This document shows positions 1 through 10,142 of a DNA stretch of 64,000 nt, one piece after another. The translations under genes and the position numbers were made by a program. The stretch is taken from NCBI RefSeq assembly GCF_029541745.1, contig NZ_CP089746.1, forward strand, positions 3,224,001 through 3,288,000, read 5' to 3'. The stretch comes from Streptomyces sp. LX-29 (lineage in GTDB: Bacteria > Actinomycetota > Actinomycetes > Streptomycetales > Streptomycetaceae). Each line of letters begins with the position of its first letter. Positions within the stretch are counted from its first letter, which is position 1. The notes beneath the pieces were generated by a model that had not been told where the DNA came from, did not search any database, and saw only the letters and a list, made by a program, of their open reading frames with translations.

Positions 1-864
1 GAGCGGGCCCCACTCGTTGGGGTCGGGAACGCCGGGCGGAAGCATCTGGCGGCGCTTGGGGCCGCCGTGGTCGGACTCCCCCGGCTCCTTGGCACCCGGC
101 CATGCCTTGGCCACGCGCGCGGCCAGCACGAAGTCCTTGCGCAGCGGGTGCCCCTCGAAGCTGTCGGGGAGCAGCAGCGGCGCCAGGTGCGGGTGGCCGG
201 TGAAGCCGATGCCGAACATCTCGTGGGTCTCGCGCTCGTGCCACGCCGCGCCCGCGAACACGCCGGTGGCGGTGGGCAGCGCCGGGGCCTCGTGCGGCAC
301 GGTGGTCCGTACGAGCAGGCGCCGTACGGTCGTGGCGCCGCCCTCGCCCGGCGTGGCGGAGGGGCCGGCGCCGGGGAGCGCGACGACGTGCGCGGCGACG
401 CGGAAGCCGGTGCCCGGCTCGTCGACGGCGCTCAGCCAGTCGAAGTAGGTGCAGCCCAGCGTGGAGCGGGCGGCCTCCAGGGCGGTCAGCCACGCGGCGG
501 CGGGGACGTCGACCGTGAGCAGGTCGTAGCTCTCCTCGGCCGTGGCGCCCACGCCGAAGATCTCGTCGGCCGGGCCGGGCAGCCAGCCGACCGGCGGCTC
601 CGCGGGCTGCGGCTCTGTGGTCCCATCGGGCTCAGTGGCCCCATCGGTCCCGGCGGTCGCGGCGGCGTCACTGGTCCCGCTGGCCTCAACGGTCCCGCTG
701 GCCTCAGCGGTCTCCTTCGTCACCGGGGCATCGGCGGCGCCAGCAGCCCCGACAGCCCCAGCAGTCCCGGCAGACCTGGTGGCCTCGGTGGCTCCGGCGG
801 GCCCGGTGGCCTCTGTGTTCTCGGCGGCGGGCGGGGCCGCGGGCCGTTCGTCGCGTTCGGTCAT
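1..864 (-). CDS. nuoC2: NADH-quinone oxidoreductase subunit C, second copy (3' end off window)
   Basis: Third gene of a second complex I cluster. Translation from the ATG at 864 (overlapping the nuoB2 stop as ATGA) stays open to base 1, so at least 288 codons are present and the C-terminus is missing. After about 90 low-complexity residues rich in Ala, Thr and Gly comes a NuoC (30-kDa) domain with the typical motifs [24 protein letters not shown] and [10 protein letters not shown]. In the family this subunit lies in the peripheral arm beside NuoD. The long Ala/Thr tail is absent from the nuoC of the full operon at 40715. Whether nuoD2 and the rest follow cannot be seen. Confidence 0.9.
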   Translation of the reverse strand, partial: MTERDERPAAPPAAENTEATGPAGATEATRSAGTAGAVGAAGAADAPVTKETAEASGTVEASGTSDAAATAGTDGATEPDGTTEPQPAEPPVGWLPGPADEIFGVGATAEESYDLLTVDVPAAAWLTALEAARSTLGCTYFDWLSAVDEPGTGFRVAAHVVALPGAGPSATPGEGGATTVRRLLVRTTVPHEAPALPTATGVFAGAAWHERETHEMFGIGFTGHPHLAPLLLPDSFEGHPLRKDFVLAARVAKAWPGAKEPGESDHGGPKRRQMLPPGVPDPNEWGPL

Positions 865-1649
865 CGGTCGCCCTCCCCACGCGGGGCGTCCGGAGTGCCG
901 GTGTCCGGAGTGCCCGCGTCCGGAGTACCGGCGTCCGGAGTGCCGGCGACGCTTGTCGGAGCGGCGGCGGGCGGCGGCGGAGGCGTGATCAGCCCGCTGC
1001 GCAGGGCGCTCGAAGAGGGGCGCCCCGTGCCCGCGCCGGGGGCGGCGTACCGCTCGCCGAGCGACTCGTTGGCGATCTTCTCCTGGAGCTTGAGGATGCC
1101 CTGGAGGAGGGCCTCGGGGCGGGGCGGGCAGCCGGGGACGTAGACGTCGACGGGGATGATCTGGTCCACGCCCTTGGTCACCGAGTAGGAGTCCCAGTAG
1201 GGACCGCCGCAGTTGGAGCAGGCGCCGAAGGAGATCACGTACTTCGGCTCGGGCATCTGCTCGTACAGCCGCTTCACCGCGGGCGCCATCTTGTCGGTGA
1301 CCGTGCCAGAGACGATCATGAGATCGGCCTGGCGGGGGCCGGGCGCGAACGGGATCACGCCGAGCCGGATGAAGTCGTGGCGGGACATGGACGCCGCGAT
1401 GAACTCGATCGCGCAACACGCCAGCCCGAAGTTGAAGACCCACAGGCTGTAGCGGCGGCCCCAGTTCAGGACCACCTTCATGGGCTCGGGGGCGAGTCGG
1501 GACAGCACGCCCAGCCGCCGCGGCTCCGGCAGGAGCTCGGGGGCCGCGGAGGACGCGGCCGCGGGCGTGGCGGCAGTGGGAGCGGGGGTGGCCGACGAGG
1601 CGTTCGCGGGGGTCACTGGAGTCCCGGGAGTCACAGGGGTCACGTCCAT
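861..1649 (-). CDS. nuoB2: NADH-quinone oxidoreductase subunit B, second copy
   Basis: 262-residue NuoB, the subunit that carries the last [4Fe-4S] cluster (N2) before quinone. All four ligands are visible: the tandem Cys pair in GLACCAIEF, one in FGACSNCGG and one in VPGCPPRPE. The ATG at 1649 overlaps the end of nuoA2 by 10 bp and the stop overlaps nuoC2. Both ends carry extra low-complexity sequence: about 50 Pro/Ala/Thr residues before the domain, and a C-terminal tail with four copies of a five-residue DAGTP-type repeat encoded by 15-bp DNA repeats at 889-948. It is about 80 residues longer than the NuoB at 41440, and these tails account for most of the difference. Confidence 0.93.
   Translation of the reverse strand: MDVTPVTPGTPVTPANASSATPAPTAATPAAASSAAPELLPEPRRLGVLSRLAPEPMKVVLNWGRRYSLWVFNFGLACCAIEFIAASMSRHDFIRLGVIPFAPGPRQADLMIVSGTVTDKMAPAVKRLYEQMPEPKYVISFGACSNCGGPYWDSYSVTKGVDQIIPVDVYVPGCPPRPEALLQGILKLQEKIANESLGERYAAPGAGTGRPSSSALRSGLITPPPPPAAAPTSVAGTPDAGTPDAGTPDTGTPDAPRGEGDR
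889..948. repeat. four 15-bp tandem repeats inside the nuoB2 3' end
   Basis: Plus-strand unit TCCGGAGTGCCGGCG, starting at 889, 904, 919 and 934 with one or two substitutions each. On the minus strand it encodes the repeated DAGTP-type tail of NuoB2. Confidence 0.9.
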
Positions 1650-2035
1650 TCGAGGACGCCCTTCTTCCATGCGTACAGGAGGCCCACGGCGAGGAAGCCG
1701 AGGAAGATGAACATCTCCACCAGCGTCGTGGCGCCGAAGCCGGGTGCGGCGAACACCGTCGCCCACGGGAAGAGGAAGATCGCGTCCACCGCGAAGATCA
1801 CATACAAGAAAGCGTAGACGTAATAGCGGATCTGGGTGTGGGCCCAGCCCTCGCCGACCGGATCCACTCCGCACTCGTACGTGAGCAGCTTCTCGGGCGT
1901 CGGGACCACGGGCCGCAGCAGTCGCCCGGCCCCGAAGGCCACGGCGACGAAGAGGACGCCGATCACGCCGAGGAGACCGACCACTGAATAGCTGTCGAAG
2001 TAGTCGGCCGCGAGTTCGACATGCTGGACACTCAT
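1640..2035 (-). CDS. nuoA2: NADH-quinone oxidoreductase subunit A, second copy
   Basis: 131-residue membrane subunit with the three transmembrane helices expected of NuoA and the family motif [11 protein letters not shown], whose Cys lies in the mobile loop by the quinone cavity. It ends in LEWT, close to the LEWD of the nuoA at 42018. It is the first gene of the second complex I cluster, reading leftwards into nuoB2 and nuoC2. The ATG at 2035 gives the normal NuoA length. An in-frame GTG lies a few codons upstream but would add no conserved residues. No Rex-like palindrome was found upstream, unlike for the main operon. Confidence 0.92.
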   Translation of the reverse strand: MSVQHVELAADYFDSYSVVGLLGVIGVLFVAVAFGAGRLLRPVVPTPEKLLTYECGVDPVGEGWAHTQIRYYVYAFLYVIFAVDAIFLFPWATVFAAPGFGATTLVEMFIFLGFLAVGLLYAWKKGVLEWT

Positions 2036-2662
2036 GGTGCGCACGGTCGTCGCCTCCGGCACGTGTCCGCCCCTCGCTCCCTGTCCTGCCCGCTGGCGCT
2101 GGCCTGCTGCTCGTCGACCTTGGGGATATTCGACGATCCGTACGGACGGGAGTCTAGGCCCTGTGGGAGCCGGGGTGGGTCGGCCGTCCGGCATGCGACG
2201 GCACCGCCCCGCCGGCGGCCACGCGCGTCCCCCGCCTCTCCTCCACCTCTATGCCCACTCGGTAGCCGCCCACGCACACCCCGCACACGCGGCGCGCACG
2301 CTTTGTCGTAGACGTGGTGGTGCGCCCCCGCTCATGCGCCGCCTCGTGCCGTGGCGACCGCCGCGGGGGCGCGTTGCGCTGTCGTGACCATTGACGCCGC
2401 TGGGCGCGCGGTGATCCGGCGCGGCCGCGCGGTGTCCCCATGCGGCCGCGCGGTGTCGCGTACGACCGCGCGGTGCTCCCGTACGGCCGACCCGCGCGGT
2501 GTCCCCGTACGGCCGGGCTCGCTGGCTACTCCCATACGGCCGGCCCCGCGCGGTACTCCCATAGGGCCGGCTCGCGCGGTGCTCCCGTACGGCCGACCAG
2601 CGCGGTCCTCTCGTAGAGCCCCGCCTTGGCGGCGGGCCCGCGCGGGCGGCAGTCTGTGCCGT
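2036..2662. other. intergenic region between divergent nuoA2 and the first histidine kinase
   Basis: 627 bp with no convincing gene. Open frames cross it on both strands, but they are products of GC bias and of the tandem repeats at 2404-2615. It must hold promoters for nuoA2 (minus) and the kinase (plus); neither could be assigned. Confidence 0.6.
2404..2615. repeat. degenerate tandem repeat, about nine copies of a 20-28 bp unit
   Basis: Repeated unit of the form CGCGGTGCTCCCGTACGGCC(G), with the middle varying (GTGTCCCC, GTACTCCC, GTCCTCTC) and a short spacer of variable length. It lies just upstream of the first histidine kinase gene. The repeat keeps a TACGG core, with CATAGGG in one copy. 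Function unknown. Confidence 0.75.
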
Positions 2663-3862
2663 ATGACCGCCCGCTCAGACACCGGTGAGGCCGCCGAGGC
2701 CGACCGGCTGCCGCCCCCCACTCTCCCGATGCCCGCGCACACCTGGAAGGAGATCGCCTATCTCCTGGCCAATCTCCCGGTGGCGATCGTCGGCTTCACC
2801 TTCGTGTCCCTGTGGCTGTACGCGGGCGTGCTGCTCTCGATCACGGTGGTCGGCCTGCCGCTGCTGACGCTCGGCCTGGCGGGCAGCCGGCTGCTCGGCT
2901 CGTTCGAGCGGCGCCGGGCGCGCTCCCTGCTGGGCGTGCGCATCGACGAGCCCAGCCCGCTGCCGCGTCGCAAGGGCGGCGACTTCTTCTCCCGGCTGTG
3001 GCAGTCACTGAAGGACCCGGTGGCCTGGCGGATCACACTCCACTCGATCATCCGACTGCCCTGGGGCGTGCTCACCTTCACCGTCGTTCTCGTCTCGCTG
3101 TTCGTCGCCTGGCCGGTGCTGCCGTGGATCGCGCGCGGCCTGGCCAACGTCGACCGCATGATGGCGCGCGCGCTGTTGTCGCCCTCCGACGAGCTGGAGC
3201 GGCGGATCGCCGAGTTGGAGTCGGACCGGGGAACGGTGGTGGACACCGCCGCCGCCGACCTGCGCCGCATCGAACGCGACCTCCACGACGGAGCCCAGGC
3301 CCGCCTCGTCGCCCTCGCCATGGACCTCGGCCTCGCCAAGGAGAAACTCCTCGAAGACCCCGAAGCCGCCGCCCGCATGGTCGACGACGCCCACGGCGAA
3401 GTGAAACTCGCCCTCCAAGAACTCCGCGACCTCGCCCGCGGCATCCACCCCGCCATCCTCACCGACCGCGGACTGGACGCGGCGCTGTCCTCGGTCGCCG
3501 CGCGGTGCACCGTTCCCGTGAAGGTCTCCGTCGACCTGGCCGACCGCCCGGCACCCGCCATCGAGGGCATCGCCTACTTCACCGTGTCCGAGCTGCTCCA
3601 GAACGTCAGCAAGCACAGCCGGGCGCGGACCGCGGAGATCGAGCTGTGGCGGTCCGCCGACCGGCTGCTGATCCAGGTGCGGGACGACGGGCAGGGCGGC
3701 GCCAGCGTCGACGCCGGCAGCGGACTGGCGGGCCTGGCCGAGCGGCTCCGCTCGGTCGACGGCCTCTTCGCCGTCGACTCCCCGGTGGGTGGCCCGACGA
3801 CGGTCACCGCCGAGCTGCCCTGGCGGAACCGGGTCGCGAACGGCGGCGCCCGGACCGCATAG
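2663..3862 (+). CDS. membrane sensor histidine kinase (HisKA_3 family), first of a tandem pair
   Basis: 399-residue kinase of the NarL/DesK-like class. The N-terminal third has about four hydrophobic segments in a short-loop sensor domain (residues about 25-75 and 125-165). The dimerisation/phosphotransfer domain contains the H-box ERDLHDGAQARL with phospho-accepting His208. The HATPase_c domain shows the N-box ELLQNVSKHSRA and the glycine-rich DDGQGG and GLAGLAERL motifs. The ATG at 2663 begins just before the Pro-rich stretch leading to the first membrane segment; no clear Shine-Dalgarno is present. Residues about 191-271 are encoded by DNA identical to the neighbouring kinase. The likely partner is the regulator at 5837. 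Confidence 0.9.
   Translation: MTARSDTGEAAEADRLPPPTLPMPAHTWKEIAYLLANLPVAIVGFTFVSLWLYAGVLLSITVVGLPLLTLGLAGSRLLGSFERRRARSLLGVRIDEPSPLPRRKGGDFFSRLWQSLKDPVAWRITLHSIIRLPWGVLTFTVVLVSLFVAWPVLPWIARGLANVDRMMARALLSPSDELERRIAELESDRGTVVDTAAADLRRIERDLHDGAQARLVALAMDLGLAKEKLLEDPEAAARMVDDAHGEVKLALQELRDLARGIHPAILTDRGLDAALSSVAARCTVPVKVSVDLADRPAPAIEGIAYFTVSELLQNVSKHSRARTAEIELWRSADRLLIQVRDDGQGGASVDAGSGLAGLAERLRSVDGLFAVDSPVGGPTTVTAELPWRNRVANGGARTA
3233..3476 (+). repeat. 244-bp block identical to 4973-5216 (kinase paralogues, copy 1)
   Basis: Base-for-base identical to 4973-5216 at a constant offset of 1740 bp. It covers the H-box and the dimerisation domain. Identity breaks sharply at both ends, and a second short tract with one mismatch lies near 3560-3625. 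Confidence 0.95.
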
Positions 3863-4231
3863 CGGTCCCGGACGGGCAGTGCCCGCCCGAGGAGTACCCG
3901 GACCGGCCACCAAGCGGATCCCGCAGGAGCAGTACCCGGACCGGCCACCGAGCGGCTCCCGGTGTGGCTCGGCCGGATCACCACCGACCACGGCGGAGCC
4001 GGGGCCGGCCCCGGCGCCGGACCGGGACCCGGCCCCAACCCCGGCTCCGGCGACCGGCTCCGCGAGACGTGCCTGGTCCGCGCTGTCCGCACCGTCCTTC
4101 GCCCGAGGTAGGGCTAACCCCACCATGAAGAGACCTACCGGCTCCATGGTCCGAGGAGTCGCGCTCCGCCACGCTGGACACAGCCTGGAGATCATGCCAG
4201 CGAGGAACCAGTTGCGGAGGACGGACAGGAC
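3863..4231. other. intergenic region between the two kinase genes
   Basis: 369 bp holding the 29-bp direct repeats. The rest is GC-rich with a slightly AT-richer patch near 4100-4200, a plausible place for a promoter of the second kinase. No gene or hairpin terminator was recognised. Confidence 0.5.
3894..3960. repeat. two 29-bp direct repeats between the kinase genes
   Basis: Positions 3894-3922 and 3932-3960 share 27 of 29 bases (starting GTACCCGGACCGGCCACC). They lie just after the stop of the first kinase. No function is evident. Confidence 0.8.
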
Positions 4232-5572
4232 ATGGCCAGCGCATACGGACCGGAGACCAGAGTGGAGTCCCGCAGTGGGGTGCACGCGGTGCTGCGCGCG
4301 CCGTTCGAGGGCCGTGCCTGGCGCGAGTTCCTGTACCTGCTGCTGAGCCTCCCGATGGCCCTGGTGTCGTTCACCTACGCGATCACGACGCTCTCCCTGG
4401 GCGTCGGGCTGCTGATCACCTTCCTCGGCATCCCGGTGCTGGGCATCGCCCTGGCGGGCTGCCGCGGTCTCGGGGTCTTCGAGCGGGTGCGGGCCCGTGC
4501 GCTGCTCCGGCTGGACGTCGCCGAGCCGGAGCCGGTGCGGGTCGCGAGCCGGAAGAAGGGCTCGGGCGGGGTCATCGGCTGGGTGGTCGCGCTGCTCAAG
4601 AGCGGCACCTCCTGGCGCCATGTGCTCTACGCGATCCTTCACTTCCCCTGGGCGATATTCGGCTTCGTCGTCTCGGTGACGCTGTGGACGCTCGGCTGGA
4701 CCATGCTCACGTACCCGCTGTGGAAGTGGACCCTCCCGGAGTACGGGAACCAGCCCGGCATCCAGCTGTACGGCAACGAGGACGGCACCGAGAACATCTA
4801 CCTCGAAACCCCCTTCGAGGCCGCCCTGACCTCGGCTGGCGGCGCGCTGCTGGTGCTCGCCTCGCCCTGGCTGTTCCGCGGGCTGACCGCGGTGGACCGG
4901 CTGCTGGTCTCCGGGCTGCTGGGGCCGTCCCGGCTGGCGACGCGGGTGTGGGAGCTGGAGTCGGATCGGGGGACGGTGGTGGACACCGCCGCCGCCGACC
5001 TGCGCCGCATCGAACGCGACCTCCACGACGGAGCCCAGGCCCGCCTCGTCGCCCTCGCCATGGACCTCGGCCTCGCCAAGGAGAAACTCCTCGAAGACCC
5101 CGAAGCCGCCGCCCGCATGGTCGACGACGCCCACGGCGAAGTGAAACTCGCCCTCCAAGAACTCCGCGACCTCGCCCGCGGCATCCACCCCGCCATCCTC
5201 ACCGACCGCGGACTGGGCCCGGCGCTGTCCGCCGTGGCGGCGCGCTGCACGGTCCCGGTGCACGTCACGGCGGACCTCCCGGAGCGACCCGCCCCGGCGA
5301 TCGAGGGCATCGCGTACTTCACCGTGTCCGAGCTGCTCCAGAACGTCAGCAAGCACAGCCGGGCGCACCGGGCCACCATCGACGTGTGGCGGGCCGAGGG
5401 CCGGCTGATGCTCCAGGTCACGGACGACGGAGTGGGCGGCGCCGTCCTCGCGGGCGGTGCGGGGCTGGCCGGGCTGGCCGAGCGGCTCGACGCGGTGGAC
5501 GGCATTCTCGTCGTCGACTCGCCGCCGGGCGGCCCCACCGCGATCACCGCGGAGCTGCCCTGGCGCGGCTGA
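4232..5572 (+). CDS. membrane sensor histidine kinase (HisKA_3 family), second of a tandem pair
   Basis: 446-residue paralogue of the kinase at 2663, with the same plan: short membrane sensor domain, H-box ERDLHDGAQARL (His265), N-box ELLQNVSKHSRA and glycine-rich DDGVGG and GLAGLAERL. The sensor region is about 47 residues longer and includes an extra loop near residues 165-200 between membrane segments, so the two probably sense different things. The ATG at 4232 follows a GGAGG at about 11 bp and an ACAGGA closer in. The shared 244-bp block with the first kinase points to recombination between the copies. Confidence 0.9.
   Translation: MASAYGPETRVESRSGVHAVLRAPFEGRAWREFLYLLLSLPMALVSFTYAITTLSLGVGLLITFLGIPVLGIALAGCRGLGVFERVRARALLRLDVAEPEPVRVASRKKGSGGVIGWVVALLKSGTSWRHVLYAILHFPWAIFGFVVSVTLWTLGWTMLTYPLWKWTLPEYGNQPGIQLYGNEDGTENIYLETPFEAALTSAGGALLVLASPWLFRGLTAVDRLLVSGLLGPSRLATRVWELESDRGTVVDTAAADLRRIERDLHDGAQARLVALAMDLGLAKEKLLEDPEAAARMVDDAHGEVKLALQELRDLARGIHPAILTDRGLGPALSAVAARCTVPVHVTADLPERPAPAIEGIAYFTVSELLQNVSKHSRAHRATIDVWRAEGRLMLQVTDDGVGGAVLAGGAGLAGLAERLDAVDGILVVDSPPGGPTAITAELPWRG
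4973..5216 (+). repeat. 244-bp block identical to 3233-3476 (kinase paralogues, copy 2)
   Basis: Second copy of the identical kinase tract. Codon choice inside it (for example repeated GAA, AAA and CTC) differs from the flanking kinase sequence, which prefers GAG, AAG and CTG. Confidence 0.95.
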
Positions 5573-5726
5573 GTCGCCGCCCGCTCTCGCCGCCCGTCCT
5601 CACCGCCCGCCCTCATCGTCCACCTCCGCCGCTCCCGCCGCCCCGCCCGTCGCCCACCCTCTTCCCCCCCGTCGGCCACCTTCGCCCCCCGTCGCCCGCG
5701 CCCGTTCCCCGGCGCGGGTGACGGGG

Positions 5727-5766
5727 TTGTCCACAGCCGGCCGTCGCGCCACGCAGGCTGTCCACA
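5727..5766 (+). promoter_or_regulatory. two DnaA-box-like sites upstream of the response regulator
   Basis: TTGTCCACA at 5727-5735 and CTGTCCACA at 5758-5766, same orientation, 31 bp apart, about 70-110 bp before the regulator start. TTGTCCACA is the form of DnaA box favoured in Streptomyces. Binding is not shown by sequence alone. Confidence 0.4.
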
Positions 5767-5836
5767 GGGTGCGCGGGCCCTGGGGGAATCCTGGAATGCT
5801 GGACCCACGAACCGTTGACGTGGGGGTCAGAAGATC

Positions 5837-6508
5837 GTGGAGGACAAGGTGCGGGTGGTCATCGCCGAGGACTCGGTGCTGCTTCGGGAGGGCCTGACCC
5901 GGCTGCTGACCGACCGGGGGCACGAGGTGATCGCGGGCGTGGGGGACGCCGAGGCGCTGCTCGCCTCGATCAAGGAGCTGGCCGCCCAGGGGGAGCTGCC
6001 GGACGTGGTGGTGGCCGACGTTCGGATGCCTCCGACGCACACGGACGAGGGGGTGCGGGCGGCGGTGCGACTGCGCCGCGACCACCCGGAGCTGGGCGTG
6101 CTCGTGCTGTCGCAGTACGTGGAGGAGCAGTACGCGACGGAGCTGCTGGCCGGCAGCAGCCGTGGCGTCGGCTATCTGCTCAAGGACCGGGTGGCGGAGG
6201 TCCGGGAGTTCGTGGACGCGGTGGTGCGGGTCGCCAGCGGCGGCACCGCTCTGGACCCCGAGGTGGTCGCCCAGCTGCTGGGCCGCAGCCGTAAGCAGGA
6301 CGTGCTGACCGCGCTCACCCCGCGCGAGCGCGAGGTGCTGGGCCTGATGGCGGAAGGACGGACGAATTCCGCCATCGCCAAGCAGCTCGTGGTCAGCGAC
6401 GGAGCCGTCGAAAAGCACGTCAGCAACATCTTCCTCAAGCTCGGCCTCTCCCCGAGTGAGGGCGATCACCGCCGGGTGCTCGCGGTGCTGACGTACCTCA
6501 ATTCCTAG
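5837..6508 (+). CDS. NarL/FixJ-family two-component response regulator
   Basis: 223-residue DNA-binding response regulator. The receiver domain (about 1-125) has acidic Glu11/Asp12, phospho-accepting Asp61 in VVVADVRMPP and the conserved Lys in YLLKDRV. The C-terminal LuxR-type helix-turn-helix begins LTPREREVLGLMAEGRTNS and ends VEKHVSNIFLKLGL. The GTG at 5837 follows a GGGGG-rich ribosome site. It lies 264 bp after the tandem kinases in the same orientation and is their probable output; one regulator serving two kinases would let two signals converge. Two DnaA-box-like sequences lie upstream and a hairpin follows the stop. Confidence 0.93.
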   Translation: MEDKVRVVIAEDSVLLREGLTRLLTDRGHEVIAGVGDAEALLASIKELAAQGELPDVVVADVRMPPTHTDEGVRAAVRLRRDHPELGVLVLSQYVEEQYATELLAGSSRGVGYLLKDRVAEVREFVDAVVRVASGGTALDPEVVAQLLGRSRKQDVLTALTPREREVLGLMAEGRTNSAIAKQLVVSDGAVEKHVSNIFLKLGLSPSEGDHRRVLAVLTYLNS

Positions 6509-6514
6509 GAAGCC

Positions 6515-6539
6515 CGGACCTGACGTCACATCAGGTCCG
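6515..6539 (+). terminator. hairpin after the response regulator
   Basis: Perfect 9-bp arms CGGACCTGA / TCAGGTCCG around a 7-nt loop, six bases past the stop. No T-tract follows, as is common in Streptomyces. Because it is symmetric and lies upstream of korA it could also be a binding site. Confidence 0.5.
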
Positions 6540-6780
6540 CGGAGAGATCCTTGCTGGTAGAGCGCGAGTCGTAGAACCAAAGACCGATGGGGGAGAGCCG
6601 CTGGATAAGGGACCACGGGGCGACCAGAGCGCAACAAAGCGTGACAAAAAGGTGTCCGATACGGGCGTCCATCATGTGATCTATTCAGGGATGGACACCC
6701 TTACCGACGTACGATGGCCATGGGACAACCGGTCGGCACCGACTGTCCACAAAGCGTCGCCTCTAGGGAGGTCCGAAGCA

Positions 6781-8749
6781 GTGACCAGCCAGGTCAGTAG
6801 CCCGGCCGAGCAGGCCGAACCAGCCGAGCAAGAGGGCGAGCACACGCTCGTCGGGGGCCAGCGGCAACCGGATGGCGCAAAAGAGGTCCGCCGTCTGGAT
6901 CGGGTGATCATCCGGTTTGCCGGTGACTCGGGTGACGGAATGCAGCTCACGGGTGACCGGTTCACCTCGGAGACGGCGTCGTTCGGCAATGATTTGTCCA
7001 CGCTGCCGAATTTCCCGGCCGAGATCCGGGCGCCCGCCGGGACGCTGCCGGGCGTGTCGAGTTTCCAGTTGCATTTCGCGGACCACGACATTCTCACGCC
7101 TGGTGACGCGCCGAATGTGCTGGTCGCGATGAATCCGGCCGCGCTGAAGGCGAACATCGGGGATCTGCCGCGCGGCGCGGAGATCATCGTGAACACCGAC
7201 GAGTTCACCAAGCGGCCGATGGCCAAGGTGGGGTACGAGACCAGTCCGCTGGAGGACGGGTCGCTGGACGCCTACCGGGTCCATCCGGTGCCGCTGACCA
7301 CGCTGACGATCGAGGCGCTGAAGGACTTCGGGCTCAGCCGGAAGGAGGCCGAGCGCAGTAAGAACATGTTCGCGCTCGGGCTGCTGTCGTGGATGTACCA
7401 CCGGCCCACCCACGGGACCGAGGAGTTCCTGCGCAAGAAGTTCGCGAAGAAGCCCGCGATCGCGGAGGCGAACGTCGCCGCCTTCCAGGCCGGCTGGAAC
7501 TTCGGCGAGACCACGGAGGACTTCGCCGTCTCCTACGAGGTCGCCCCCGCCACCTCGGCGTTCCCCGCCGGCACCTACCGGAACATCTCCGGGAACCTGG
7601 CGCTGTCGTACGGCCTGGTCGCGGCCTCCCGCCAGGCGGATCTGCCGCTCTACCTGGGGTCGTATCCGATCACCCCGGCCTCCGACATCCTCCACGAGCT
7701 GTCCAGGCACAAGAACTTCGGCGTGCGGACGTTCCAGGCGGAGGATGAGATCGCCGGTATCGGCGCGGCGTTGGGGGCGGCGTTCGGCGGCTCGCTGGCG
7801 GTGACCACCACCTCCGGTCCGGGCGTGGCGCTCAAGAGCGAGACCATCGGTCTCGCGGTGAGCCTGGAACTGCCGCTGCTGATCGTGGACATCCAGCGCG
7901 GCGGCCCCTCCACCGGCCTGCCCACCAAGACCGAGCAGGCGGATCTGCTCCAGGCGATGTACGGGCGCAACGGCGAGGCGCCGGTGCCGGTGGTGGCCCC
8001 GGCCACCCCCGCGGACTGCTTCGACGCCGCCCTGGAGGCCGCGCGGATCGCGCTGACCTACCGCACCCCGGTGTTCCTGCTGTCGGACGGCTACCTGGCC
8101 AACGGCTCGGAGCCCTGGCGCATCCCCGAGGTGGAGGACCTGCCGGACCTGCGCGTGCAGTTCGCCACCGGTCCCAACCACACCCTCGACGACGGCACCG
8201 AGGTGTTCTGGCCCTACAAGCGCGACCCGCAGACGCTGGCCCGCCCCTGGGCGGTGCCGGGCACGCCGGGGCTCGAGCACCGCATCGGCGGGATCGAGAA
8301 GCAGGACGGCAGCGGGAACATCTCCTACGACCCCGCCAACCACGACCACATGGTGCGCACCCGTCAGGCCAAGGTCGACGGCATCGCCGTGTCCGACCTG
8401 GTGGTCGACGACCCGAGCGGGGAGGCGCGGGTCCTGGTGCTCGGCTGGGGCTCCACCTACGGCCCGATCACCGCGGCCGTCCGGCGCATCCGGGCGTCGG
8501 GGGGCGTCATCGCGCAGGCGCACCTGCGCCATCTGAACCCGTTCCCCGGCAACCTGGGAACGGTGCTGGCCGGTTACGACAAGGTGATCGTGCCGGAGAT
8601 GAACCTGGGTCAACTCGCCACCATGATCCGCGCCAAGTACCTGGTGGACGCCGAGTCCTTCACCCAGGTGCGGGGCCTGCCGTTCAAGGCGGAGCAGCTC
8701 GCGACCCACCTCGCGGAGGTTATTCAGCACAGCCTCAAGGAGGCCATCA

Positions 8750-8757
<8 letters not shown>
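6781..8757 (+). CDS. korA: 2-oxoacid:ferredoxin oxidoreductase, alpha (gamma-alpha fused) subunit
   Basis: 658-residue subunit that, with KorB, oxidatively decarboxylates a 2-oxoacid (2-oxoglutarate in characterised relatives) and reduces ferredoxin. The gamma domain comes first (RFAGDSGDGMQLTGD near residue 45, then NFPAEIRAPAGTLPGVSSF). The alpha/pyrimidine-binding domain follows, with LGSYPITPASDILHELS, FQAEDEIAGIGAALGAAFGG and TTTSGPGVALKSE. The GTG at 6781 sits 8 bp after AGGGAGGT; a longer frame back to 6652 lacks a ribosome site and conserved residues. The end overlaps korB by 8 bp, so the two are co-translated. The substrate cannot be proven from sequence. Confidence 0.93.
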
Positions 8758-9826
<1,069 letters not shown>

Positions 9827-10142
9827 CACCCGTCGACGCCCGCGCACATCCCGTGGGCGAACCCGTAGCGGACCCGCGCACCTCGCGCGGGCCCGAACGC
9901 CGAGGGGCGCCGGGCCACACCCGACGCCCCTCGCCCTTTCGGCGCGCCCTTCACCGTGCCGGCCTCGCCCCTTCGCCACGCCCGCCGTCCAGACGCCTCG
10001 CCTTCCGTGGCACCGCCTTCGCTCGCCGCCTGCCTCCCCCGCCGGCTCACCCTCTCCCCCTCGCCGCCGCTCCCCCTCGCCTCGTCGCTCGGTCGCGCGC
10101 CGGGTCCCGGTCGTGGGGCGACCGCGCCGCCCCTCGGGACGC
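9827..10142. other. intergenic region between convergent korB and Ser/Thr kinase genes
   Basis: 316 bp, very C-rich on the plus strand. Apart from the hairpin at 9901-9933 nothing was recognised. Confidence 0.5.
9901..9933. terminator. hairpin terminator after korB, possibly bidirectional
   Basis: Arms CGAGGGGCG / CGCCCCTCG (9 bp) with a 15-nt loop, followed on the plus strand by CCCTTTC. It lies between convergent genes. Confidence 0.55.

Noticed and set aside
3005..5368. A 787-codon open frame on the minus strand covering both kinases
   Set aside because: Its apparent internal duplication is simply the antisense of the duplicated kinase block; no recognisable domain.
6664..6699. Imperfect 10-bp inverted repeat upstream of korA (GGCGTCCATC / GATGGACACC)
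   Set aside because: One mismatch and a long loop, and it is not positioned against a clear promoter; could be chance in GC-rich DNA.
6652..6780. Upstream extension of korA
   Set aside because: No ribosome site and AT-rich, non-conserved codons; the GTG at 6781 has AGGGAGGT at good spacing.
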